This document shows positions 6,993 through 14,091 of a stretch of 18,898 bases of DNA, piece after piece. How positions within the stretch are numbered: position 1 is the first letter of the stretch; each line of letters opens with the position of its first letter. The translations under genes were made by a program, and so were the position numbers. The stretch is from JACMJL01 sp963791805. Lineage in GTDB: Bacteria; Bacillota; Clostridia; Clostridiales; Clostridiaceae. The stretch covers positions 1 through 18,898 of the forward strand of contig CAWBTU010000002.1 in NCBI GenBank assembly GCA_963791805.1, given 5' to 3'. The notes below the pieces were generated by a model. It was not told where the DNA came from. It ran no database searches and was given only the letters and a program-made list of their open reading frames with translations.

Positions 6993-9773
6993 ATGAAGTT
7001 TTTCAATGTTAATGCTGAAGAAGCTCTAGAGGAGCTTAAAGTAGACAGTGAAAATGGTTTATATAGCTCTGATGTTAAGGAAAGGTTAGAGAAATACGGT
7101 AAAAATGAATTTACTCCTCCAGAGGAAGGCTCTTTACTTCAAGATATAATCGAATCAATAAAAGAACCGATGATGATTATATTATTAATTGCTGCTGTGG
7201 TGAGTGTTTTAATAGGTGAATGGCAGGATGCAGTTGGAATAGTTTGTGCCGTAATTGTTGGAATAGCAATAGGCATTTTTACTGAAGGCCAATCGGCAAA
7301 GGCTGCTGAGGCTCTTTCAAAAATGACCGAGGACATTGCGGTTAAAGCATTAAGGAATGGAAATGTTGTTCAACTTAGCAAATCTGAATTAGTTCCTGGA
7401 GACATAATTATTATTGAAACTGGGGATATGATACCAGCTGATGGAAAGCTTATTGAAAGTGTGGACCTTAAAATTAGAGAAGATATGCTAACTGGAGAAT
7501 CAGAAGATGTTAGCAAGCGTCATGATGTGCTTATTCTTATGGAAACTCTAAAAAAAGGTGATAAGGAAATAATACAAGATCCCATACATGCTAAACAAAT
7601 CAATATGGTTTTCGGGGGTACTTTTGTAGCATACGGTAAGGGTAAATTTGTTGTTACTGCAACAGGAGATAGTTCTGAAATGGGCAAAATTGCACAGAAC
7701 CTTTGCAAGAATGATATTGAAACTCCACTTCAGAGCAAACTAGGTAAACTTGGAGGGGCAATTTCAAAAGTGTCAAGCGTCATTGCATTAGCGTTATTTA
7801 TTGTCATGGTCATAAAAATGGTGATGAAAAATACTATAGATGCAGATTTTTCTGGTTTCTTCCCTTTCTTAGACTCAATGGCACCAATTAAAACCTCCTT
7901 TGTTGTGTGTATTGCATTGATTGTTGCTGCAGTACCTGAGGGATTACCTACAATGATAAACATGACATTGGCAATTACTATGCAGAAGATGGCAAAAATA
8001 AATGCATTGGTTAGGAAGAAAGAGGCTTGTGAGACAATAGGCTCTGTTAGCGTAATATGTTCAGATAAAACAGGTACTCTTACTCAAAACAGAATGTCAG
8101 TTGAAAAAGTATATTTAAATAATAAGTTTGTAGAATATGAAGAAGGTAAGAGCCACAATCATTTTGTTGATAACTGCTTACTGAATTCTACTGCCGATAT
8201 AGAAAAAAATAGTGATGGAATAAAATATTTAGGAAATGCTACAGAGTGTGCTTTGCTTGTATATAATGAAGAACAGGATTATTTAAAGCATAGAAAATCT
8301 AAAAATATTATTCACCAAGTTCCTTTCTCCTCACAAAGAAAAAGGATGTCTACAGTTGTAAATAATGAAGATGAATATATAGTATATTCTAAAGGTGCTC
8401 CAGAAATAATATTAGAGCTTTGCAACTATGAATTAGTTGATGGAAATATAATTGAGCTTACTGAGGAAAGTAGAAATACTAAATCACTTGAGATTGAAAA
8501 ACTTCAGAAGGATGCAAGCCGTGTAATTGCTTTTGCGCATAGATTAATAGAAGCGGAAGTTGCTTTGACAGCAGAAGAAAATTATCATATTTTAGAAAAT
8601 GGGCTTATTTTTGAAGGCTTTGTAGGAATAAAAGATCCACTTAGAACCGACGTTAAAGATGCTATAGAGGTTGCAGAGGGAGCGGGTGTAGAAACTAAAA
8701 TGCTCACAGGTGACAATATAAATACTGCAGTATCTATTGGTAGGGAACTAGGGTTACTTAAAAATAATAAGATCGCTGTTGAAGCTTCTTATATTGATGT
8801 TTTAACTGATGAAGAACTTCAAAAGGAGATTAAGAACATTGCAATAGTTGCTCGTTCAAAACCTGATACAAAATTAAGAATAGTTCAGGCTCTTCAAGCT
8901 AATAATGAAGTAGTAGCAGTAACTGGTGATGGTATAAATGACGCCCCAGCGCTAAATAGAGCAGATGTTGGTATAGCTATGGGAATAGCTGGTACTGAAG
9001 TAAGCAAAAATGCTGCGGATATACTTTTGACTGATGATAACTTTAGTACAATAGTTCAAGGGATTAAGTGGGGTAGAGGAATATATAGTAATTTCCAAAG
9101 GTTTATTCAATTCCAAATTACTGTAAACATTATTGCTTTTTTAACAGCAATTTTATCTGTGCTCTTAGATTTCCGTATGCCATTTACTACAATTCAATTA
9201 CTATGGGTCAATATTATTATGGATGGACCACCTGCATTATCTTTAGGATTAGAGCCAGTTAGAAATGCCGGTTTGAAGAAGAAGCCTATAAATAGAAATG
9301 CAAATATTATTACAAAAGCTATGATGATAAGTATGCTATTAAATGCTGCATACGTTACATCTATACTAATAATACAAATGAAGTTTAATATTTTAGGTGT
9401 TGATAAACACAACGAACTGATAAGTAAATCTACTAATGAAGTTTTGGCGTCCGAGATGGGTACTGTATTATTTGTTCTATTTGCCTTCAGTGCATTGTTC
9501 AATGCGTTTAACTGTAGGGAATTTGGATTTGATAGTATTTTTACTCATTTTACAGAAAATAAAATTGCAATTGAAATAATTTCAGCAACTGCTATAGCTC
9601 AAATTGTCATCACTCAGTTTCTTTCAGGGTTCTTTAATTCAGTACAATTGAGTGTAGAAATGTGGATTAAAGTTATAGGTTTAGCTGCAATGGTTATTGT
9701 AGTTAATGAATTGGTAAAATTTGTTGGGAGAATATTTCATAAGGATAAGATGAATGAGGAAGTGGAGATATGA
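6993..9773 (+). CDS. Calcium-translocating P-type ATPase, PMCA-type
   Basis: 926 residues, membrane pump that exports Ca2+ using ATP. Motifs in order: TGES (167-170) in the actuator domain, PEGLP (315-319) in M4, phosphorylated Asp358 in CSDKTGTLT, MLTGDN (570-575), and GDGIND (645-650). In M6, Asn740 and Asp744 (NIIMD) match the plasma-membrane Ca2+-ATPase type. In M5 the SERCA site I glutamate position is alanine (TVNIIAF), which argues for one Ca2+ per cycle. About ten membrane segments are visible, two pairs before the catalytic domain and six after it. The ATG at 6993 follows AAGAGGTGA with good spacing. The gene ends in an ATGA overlap with an ABC permease gene, so translation is probably coupled. 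It is transcribed away from the ter genes, whose products bind Ca2+, so shared control is plausible but unproven. Metal choice is inferred from motifs. Confidence 0.92.
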   Translation: MKFFNVNAEEALEELKVDSENGLYSSDVKERLEKYGKNEFTPPEEGSLLQDIIESIKEPMMIILLIAAVVSVLIGEWQDAVGIVCAVIVGIAIGIFTEGQSAKAAEALSKMTEDIAVKALRNGNVVQLSKSELVPGDIIIIETGDMIPADGKLIESVDLKIREDMLTGESEDVSKRHDVLILMETLKKGDKEIIQDPIHAKQINMVFGGTFVAYGKGKFVVTATGDSSEMGKIAQNLCKNDIETPLQSKLGKLGGAISKVSSVIALALFIVMVIKMVMKNTIDADFSGFFPFLDSMAPIKTSFVVCIALIVAAVPEGLPTMINMTLAITMQKMAKINALVRKKEACETIGSVSVICSDKTGTLTQNRMSVEKVYLNNKFVEYEEGKSHNHFVDNCLLNSTADIEKNSDGIKYLGNATECALLVYNEEQDYLKHRKSKNIIHQVPFSSQRKRMSTVVNNEDEYIVYSKGAPEIILELCNYELVDGNIIELTEESRNTKSLEIEKLQKDASRVIAFAHRLIEAEVALTAEENYHILENGLIFEGFVGIKDPLRTDVKDAIEVAEGAGVETKMLTGDNINTAVSIGRELGLLKNNKIAVEASYIDVLTDEELQKEIKNIAIVARSKPDTKLRIVQALQANNEVVAVTGDGINDAPALNRADVGIAMGIAGTEVSKNAADILLTDDNFSTIVQGIKWGRGIYSNFQRFIQFQITVNIIAFLTAILSVLLDFRMPFTTIQLLWVNIIMDGPPALSLGLEPVRNAGLKKKPINRNANIITKAMMISMLLNAAYVTSILIIQMKFNILGVDKHNELISKSTNEVLASEMGTVLFVLFAFSALFNAFNCREFGFDSIFTHFTENKIAIEIISATAIAQIVITQFLSGFFNSVQLSVEMWIKVIGLAAMVIVVNELVKFVGRIFHKDKMNEEVEI

Positions 9774-10687
9774 AGAATAGTAAGGCTAATAATAGAAGAG
9801 CATATATTATGCTTGCACCTGCAATTGTAATCATCATGGCAGTTGTAGTATACCCTTTACTAAGATCCCTGTGGTTTAGTATGTTTGATGTAAAATTAAA
9901 TCAATCTATAGGTAAAGCTAGTTTTGTTGGATTAGATAATTATACATATTATTTTGAAGCTAAATATAATAGTTTCTGGCATTCCATTGCGTTCACATCG
10001 ATTTTTACATTTATTACTTTAGTTATAGAAGTAGTGATTGGAATTTTAATCGCCGTAATTATTAACAAAAGTATTAATAAAATGAATGTGGTTAAAGGAG
10101 CGTTACTCCTTCCTTTTGCTATTCCAGTTGCAGTTTCTGCGTTAATGTGGAAATTTCTATTTGATGCGGATGCAGGGTTATTATCAAATTTGTTTGAAAA
10201 GCTTCATTTGATAAATCATGCAAATGTGATGCTTACAACTAACGGTGGATTAACCTTTGCCGCTATTTTTGCAGATGCTTGGAAAACTACTCCAATATTA
10301 ATACTCCTATTTTTGATAGGACTATATCATATAGATAAAAGTATCTATGATGTAGCTGATATGGAGGGGGTAAGTAAGACAACTAGGTTCTTTAAAATAA
10401 CCTTACCTTTATTAAAACCTACAATTTTAATTGCGGTACTTATAAAAATTATTGATGGATTCAGAACCTTCGACCTTATATATCTATTGACAGGTGGAAC
10501 AAAGAACACAGATACAATTTCTACGCTTACACACAGTACAATTTTTTCAGAAGGCCAGTTAGGGAGAGGTTCTGCATTAGCAGTAGTAACTTTTCTATTA
10601 ATTACAATAATTAGTTTAATATACATTAAGCTAATAGGCTCAGATATATTATTGGGAAAAGAACAGGGGTGTAGTAATGAAAAATAA
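9770..10687 (+). CDS. Carbohydrate ABC transporter permease, MalF/UgpA type
   Basis: 305 residues, integral membrane permease of a CUT1-type (sugar or glycerol-phosphate) importer. An N-terminal membrane segment (about residues 11-32) is followed by an extracytoplasmic stretch and five more hydrophobic segments. The cytoplasmic EAA loop that contacts the ATPase is at about 194-217 (DVADMEGVSKTTRFF then LPLLKP), in the right place for the family. The sugar cannot be told from the permease. The ATG at 9770 overlaps the stop of the Ca2+ ATPase (ATGA), with GAGGAAG as ribosome-binding site around 9757-9763. The next gene is the partner permease. No solute-binding protein or ATP-binding subunit is in the window; in Firmicutes a shared ATPase such as MsmX can serve several such importers. 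Confidence 0.9.
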   Translation: MKNSKANNRRAYIMLAPAIVIIMAVVVYPLLRSLWFSMFDVKLNQSIGKASFVGLDNYTYYFEAKYNSFWHSIAFTSIFTFITLVIEVVIGILIAVIINKSINKMNVVKGALLLPFAIPVAVSALMWKFLFDADAGLLSNLFEKLHLINHANVMLTTNGGLTFAAIFADAWKTTPILILLFLIGLYHIDKSIYDVADMEGVSKTTRFFKITLPLLKPTILIAVLIKIIDGFRTFDLIYLLTGGTKNTDTISTLTHSTIFSEGQLGRGSALAVVTFLLITIISLIYIKLIGSDILLGKEQGCSNEK

Positions 10688-11510
10688 AAAATCCTCTAAT
10701 ATAAAAATCTACAGTTTTATAGTTTTGATTTTATTTGTAATTATCTTGCCTTTTTTCAGTGAAATAATGGCTTCAATTAAAACTTCCAGTGATATTAGTA
10801 AGCCATTTAAATTGATACCAAGTAAATTTATTAGTACGTCCTACTCTAACATTTTCGACAATACACCTAGTGATAGTTCATTTAGTAAATTTTTATTTAA
10901 TAGTTTTGCAATTTCAAGTATCATTACAATACTATCAATAGCTATAGCCTTCTACGCAGCTTATGCACTTGCTAGAATAGATTTTAAAGGCAAAAAAATT
11001 GTAACAGGGTTCTTTATTGCAATGCTTATAGTTCCACCAATTTCTATTATTTCGCCTTTATATACTTTGGTAAAGGATATGGGGATCAAAAATACATATT
11101 TAGCATTAATAATTCCATATCTTAGTTTTACACTGCCTTTAGCGGTGTTAAGTTTAACTATACTATTCAAAAGAATACCCTGTGATTTAGAAGAGGCTGC
11201 AATTGTTGATGGTGCTTCTATGAATCAGGCTATAATGAAAATTTTTCTGCCTCTAGCAGCGCCAGCTATTCTTATTACGTCAATTATGGTTTTCGTTGTG
11301 TCTTGGGGTGAATATTTATTTGCAATGACAATTAATACTAGAAATATTAGCAAGACAGCTACAGCGGCAATTACAAATCAAGCTAGCTTTGGTGAAATTG
11401 CAGCAGCTGCAACAGTAATAATAATACCCATCATTCTATTAGTGCTAATATTTCAAAAGCATATATTTTCTGAAGCTATTGATGATTCAAAAGGGAGTAG
11501 AACATCATAA
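10677..11510 (+). CDS. Carbohydrate ABC transporter permease, MalG/UgpE type
   Basis: 277 residues, second membrane subunit of the CUT1-type importer. It has an N-terminal membrane segment (about 10-31), five further hydrophobic segments, and a textbook EAA loop at residues 172-195 (LEEAAIVDGAS followed by IFLPLAAP). It should form a heterodimer with the preceding permease. The ATG at 10677 lies 11 bases inside the previous gene, with AGGGGTG upstream, so the two are translationally coupled. The final residues are hydrophilic and short. No binding protein or ATPase gene follows; the next element is a new promoter with an FMN riboswitch, so the transcription unit seems to end here. No clear terminator is visible between this stop and that promoter, so read-through into the riboswitch is possible. 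Confidence 0.9.
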   Translation: MKNKKSSNIKIYSFIVLILFVIILPFFSEIMASIKTSSDISKPFKLIPSKFISTSYSNIFDNTPSDSSFSKFLFNSFAISSIITILSIAIAFYAAYALARIDFKGKKIVTGFFIAMLIVPPISIISPLYTLVKDMGIKNTYLALIIPYLSFTLPLAVLSLTILFKRIPCDLEEAAIVDGASMNQAIMKIFLPLAAPAILITSIMVFVVSWGEYLFAMTINTRNISKTATAAITNQASFGEIAAAATVIIIPIILLVLIFQKHIFSEAIDDSKGSRTS

Positions 11511-11514
11511 GTTA

Positions 11515-11543
11515 TTGACTTAAATTCACTAGAATGATATTAT
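11515..11543 (+). promoter_or_regulatory. Sigma-A type promoter of the FMN riboswitch-ribU unit
   Basis: TTGACT (11515-11520), a 17-base spacer and TATTAT (11538-11543) form a near-consensus vegetative promoter. Transcription would begin near 11550, just before the aptamer. Confidence 0.75.
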
Positions 11544-11563
11544 TTAAGTATAAATAAAATAAA

Positions 11564-11670
11564 TCTTCAGGGCAGGGTGAAATTCCCTACCGGCGGTATA
11601 GCCCGCGAACCGTAACTGGTTGATTCGGTGAAACTCCGAGGCCGACAGTAAAGTCTGGATGGAAGAAGGT
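11564..11670 (+). promoter_or_regulatory. FMN riboswitch (RFN element)
   Basis: The conserved RFN blocks appear in order: AGGGCAGGGTGAAATTCC, CCGGCGGTA, GCCCGCGA, then GATTCGGTGAAACTCC, GAGGCCGACAGT and AGTCTGGATGGAAGAAGG. The closing stem P1 is TCTTC with GAAGA. It binds flavin mononucleotide and here would control the riboflavin transporter gene downstream through the terminator at 11690-11716. TCAGGGCA at 11567-11574 in the aptamer is exactly complementary to TGCCCTGA at 11689-11696 in the terminator, which suggests an anti-terminator pairing when FMN is absent. Confidence 0.97.
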
Positions 11671-11689
11671 AAAAAACAGTGTAATTGTT

Positions 11690-11716
11690 GCCCTGACTTT
11701 TTAGTCGGGGCTTTTT
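11690..11716 (+). terminator. Riboswitch-controlled intrinsic terminator
   Basis: GCCCTGAC (11690-11697) pairs with GTCGGGGC (11704-11711), with one G-U pair and a 6-base loop, followed by TTTTT. It lies between the FMN aptamer and the ribU ribosome-binding site, as expected for an off-switch at high FMN. Confidence 0.93.
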
Positions 11717-11777
11717 GTTTTATTAAACCAATTACAATGCAATTACCCTTGGGGAGACAAATTTGGAGGGTATTAAA

Positions 11778-12368
11778 ATGAAAAATGTATCAAAATCAAC
11801 AAATTCAATGGTTAAACTAGCTTTATTATCAGCTATAGCTCTAGTGTTATCTTATATACAATTTCCTATCTTGCCGGCTTTCGCTTTTCTAAAGATTGAT
11901 TTGGGAGATATTCCAGCACTTATAGGAGCATTTGCTTTTGGACCCTTATTTGGAATAGCAGTAGAAGGCATAAAAAATTTACTCATATTTGTTTTCAATC
12001 CATCAGGAACTGGAGGAATTGGAGAATTAGCTAACTTTATAATTGGAGCATCTTTTGTTGGAACGGCGGGATTCTTATATGGAAGAAACAAAACCAAAAA
12101 AAGTGCAATAATCTCTTTATTGGTTTCAATAGCAGTAATGGGAGTTGTTGGAGTCTTAGCGAATTACTTTATTCTTATTCCGTTGTATCAAAAATTTATG
12201 GCAATTAATATACCTAATTATTTAGTATATGGAATTATACCATTTAACTTAATTAAAGGCTTAATAATTTCTGTAGTCACTATGCTTATATATAAAAGAG
12301 TATCGGCATTAATTCATGCAGAAGATATGAATAACAAAATGCTAGTAGACACAAAAAAGTCCTCATAA
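11778..12368 (+). CDS. ribU: Riboflavin transporter RibU, ECF S component
   Basis: 196 residues. Membrane substrate-binding subunit for riboflavin that works with the shared ECF module (EcfA, EcfA', EcfT), which is encoded elsewhere. About six hydrophobic segments are visible. The family block LPAFAFLKIDLGDIPALIG, followed by GPLFGIAVEGIKNLL and the NPSGTGGIGELANF stretch, is typical of RibU. Control by the FMN riboswitch directly upstream strongly supports riboflavin or FMN precursor as substrate. An earlier in-frame TTG at 11763 overlaps the ribosome-binding site GGAGGG (11765-11770); the ATG at 11778, seven bases after that site, is therefore the start chosen. A strongly charged tail follows the last membrane helix. 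Confidence 0.95.
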   Translation: MKNVSKSTNSMVKLALLSAIALVLSYIQFPILPAFAFLKIDLGDIPALIGAFAFGPLFGIAVEGIKNLLIFVFNPSGTGGIGELANFIIGASFVGTAGFLYGRNKTKKSAIISLLVSIAVMGVVGVLANYFILIPLYQKFMAINIPNYLVYGIIPFNLIKGLIISVVTMLIYKRVSALIHAEDMNNKMLVDTKKSS

Positions 12369-12407
12369 AAATCATTTTTGGAAAAAAGTATATTAAATAG
12401 ACTACCT

Positions 12408-12436
12408 TTACATTAATTCATATAGATAGTAATATA
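12408..12436 (+). promoter_or_regulatory. Probable promoter of the PspC-domain gene
   Basis: TTTACA (12408-12413), 17-base spacer and TAATAT (12431-12436) resemble a vegetative promoter, 22 bases before the start codon. The -10 box is weak. Confidence 0.4.
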
Positions 12437-12458
12437 TAATTAATGAGAGGCAATTAAT

Positions 12459-12653
12459 ATGGAGAGAAAGTTATATAAATCTAGCACAGATAAAATTATA
12501 GATGGTGTTTGTGGAGGTTTTGCTGAGTATTTCGGATTAGATTCGACGTTAATTAGAATTGCATGGGCTGCACTAACTTTATTTAGTTGTGGTACAGGTA
12601 TTATATTATATCTCATATGTTTATTTATAATGCCATTGAGGCCATTTGATTAA
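12459..12653 (+). CDS. Small PspC-domain membrane protein
   Basis: 64 residues and essentially only a PspC domain: KLYKSSTDKIIDGVCGGFAE at the start, then YFGLDSTLIRIAWAALTL and a hydrophobic helix (about 33-57) ending in MPL. The VCGGFAEYFG core is characteristic. Stand-alone PspC proteins of this size are common in Firmicutes and are linked to membrane stress, but their action is not established; this one lacks the extra domains of E. coli PspC. GAGAGG lies 9 bases before the ATG, with its own likely promoter upstream and a strong terminator just downstream, so it appears to be a single-gene unit. Confidence 0.9.
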   Translation: MERKLYKSSTDKIIDGVCGGFAEYFGLDSTLIRIAWAALTLFSCGTGIILYLICLFIMPLRPFD

Positions 12654-12680
12654 ATTTATTAATTGGATGCTTAAAGATTG

Positions 12681-12710
12681 TCCAGATAAGCTTGCTTATC
12701 TGGATTTTTT
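12681..12710 (+). terminator. Strong intrinsic terminator after the PspC gene
   Basis: TCCAGATAAG (12681-12690) pairs perfectly with CTTATCTGGA (12695-12704) around a CTTG loop, followed by six T. It ends the PspC transcript. Confidence 0.93.
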
Positions 12711-12732
12711 ATATCTAAAAATAAAGGAGATA

Positions 12733-12933
12733 ATGTTAAATCACAATAAATTTCCCGAGAAATTATGAGCATTATCACCAAAATAATTCAGAATGATTAG
12801 TAAAAGTTTAGAATTTGTAACTAAGTATGAGAAAATCAAAAATAATATTGACGAAGAATCATATTCGCAGTCTATCTATAAGGAGAGGGGCGCATTAATC
12901 CTTATAAGAATAATAGAGCTTATGAAGCAGTAA
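12733..12933 (+). pseudogene. Decayed or tiny reading frame of unknown function
   Basis: An ATG at 12733 follows AAGGAGA (12724-12730) at good spacing but meets TGA at 12766 and TAA at 12784 in the same frame. After a second in-frame ATG at 12793 the frame is open for 46 codons to TAA at 12931. The open part is charged and helix-like (MISKSLEFVTKYEKIKNN and onward) and I do not recognise it. The well-placed start and RBS followed by two stops suggest a gene broken by mutation; alternatively only the 46-codon frame is real, though it has no clear RBS, or neither is. A hairpin, TATAAGGA/TCCTTATA (12877-12906), lies within it. Apart from this, the PspC-GNAT gap (12711-13074) holds nothing I can identify. 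Confidence 0.3.
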
Positions 12934-13074
12934 TTTTTTTGATTTCAAATTCGTAATCATATGAGTTAAAATTGGTTCTCTAATTAGATATAGCTATTAG
13001 AAATTTTATCTATAGCACTAAATGACAATTAAATATATAATAGGAATGTGAACAAAAAACAAGGAGTGAAGACA

Positions 13075-13575
13075 ATGATAGATGGATTTAAAATTAGGTT
13101 AGCAGAAGAGAGAGACACAGGAACTATTTTGTACTTTATTAAGGCTTTGGCAGAATACGAAAAAATGAGTGATGATGTAGTTGCAACAGAAGAAATATTG
13201 AGAGATTCTCTTTTTGTTAAAAAAGGTGCAGAAGTTGTAATTGGTGAGCTTCAAGGTAAGCCAGTTTGTTTTGCTTTGTTTTTTCATAATTTTTCTACCT
13301 TTTTAGGTAGAGCAGGTATATATCTTGAAGATCTTTTTGTATTGCCAGAAGCGAGAGGAAATGGAATTGGAAAAACTATGCTTTCATATTTGGCAAACCT
13401 GGCAATAGAGAGAAATTGTGGTAGATTAGAATGGAGCTGTCTAGATTGGAATGAACCTTCCATTAAGTTTTATAAGAAGCAGGGCGCGTGCGCAATGGAT
13501 GAATGGACTGTTTATAGAGTCTGTGATGAGGCACTTTCTAGGTTAGCAATGGAGGCAAAAGGGAGTTTGCAGTAA
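13075..13575 (+). CDS. GNAT-family N-acetyltransferase, diamine acetyltransferase-like
   Basis: 166 residues, cytosolic acetyl-CoA-dependent acetyltransferase. The acetyl-CoA motif A is EDLFVLPEARGNGIGKTML (about 82-100, with RGNGIG) and the motif B region is WNEPSIKFYKKQGA. The N-terminal IRLAEERDTGTILYFIKALAEYEK and the EYE segment are typical of the spermidine/spermine or thialysine acetyltransferase branch, so a small amine is the likely substrate; the exact one is not shown. An in-frame GTG exists at 13048, but AAGGAGTG at 13060-13067 lies between it and the ATG at 13075, so the ATG is the start. It has no close operon partner: a gap of 57 bases leads to lspA, with which it may share a transcript. 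Confidence 0.88.
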   Translation: MIDGFKIRLAEERDTGTILYFIKALAEYEKMSDDVVATEEILRDSLFVKKGAEVVIGELQGKPVCFALFFHNFSTFLGRAGIYLEDLFVLPEARGNGIGKTMLSYLANLAIERNCGRLEWSCLDWNEPSIKFYKKQGACAMDEWTVYRVCDEALSRLAMEAKGSLQ

Positions 13576-13632
13576 AATAGCAGGTGCATCTTTATATACA
13601 TAAAGAAAATATACTTAGTTGGAGGACAAATT

Positions 13633-14076
13633 ATGCTTTGGATAATACTGATTGGAATTATAGTTATAATAGATCAAGTAGTTAAGTACATAATAATACA
13701 GAATGTTGAAATAGGATCTTTAGTTACAGTAATCGATAAGTTTTTTTACATAACACATATTAAAAATACAGGAGCTGCGTGGAGTATACTACAGGGAAAG
13801 CGGATTTTCTTTGTAGTAGTTACCTTTTTGGCATGCCTCTTAATAGGATATTATTTATATAAAGCAGAACACAAACTACTTAAATTAGCTTTATCCTTAA
13901 TTTTTGCAGGTGCAATGGGAAATCTTATTGATAGAGTAGTTAAAGGTAGTGTTACTGATTTTCTTGAATTTCATTTTGGGTCATATATATTTCCAGTTTT
14001 CAATATTGCAGATATGTCAGTAGTAATTGGTACCTGTTTACTTGCATTCTATATGTTTTTTATTTATAAAGAATAA
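13633..14076 (+). CDS. lspA: Lipoprotein signal peptidase (signal peptidase II)
   Basis: 147 residues, four membrane helices, slightly shorter than E. coli LspA (164). It removes the signal peptide from diacylglyceryl-modified prolipoproteins. The two catalytic aspartates are Asp100 in GNLIDRV and Asp127 in FNIADM. The conserved N-terminal IDQVVK and the IKNTGAAWS block are present. GGAGGA (13621-13626) precedes the ATG by six bases. The citC-like gene begins 15 bases after its stop, so lspA may lead the transcript carrying the cit maturation genes. That pairing has no obvious functional reason; lspA more often sits beside an RluD-type pseudouridine synthase gene, which is absent here. Confidence 0.95.
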   Translation: MLWIILIGIIVIIDQVVKYIIIQNVEIGSLVTVIDKFFYITHIKNTGAAWSILQGKRIFFVVVTFLACLLIGYYLYKAEHKLLKLALSLIFAGAMGNLIDRVVKGSVTDFLEFHFGSYIFPVFNIADMSVVIGTCLLAFYMFFIYKE

Positions 14077-14091
14077 ATATGAGGTTTTATT

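Noticed and set aside
7139..7963. Antisense open frames inside the ATPase gene
   Set aside because: They are shadows of a strongly conserved P-type ATPase and have no family features of their own.
11763..11777. Extended RibU start at TTG 11763
   Set aside because: This codon overlaps the ribosome-binding site that serves the ATG at 11778.
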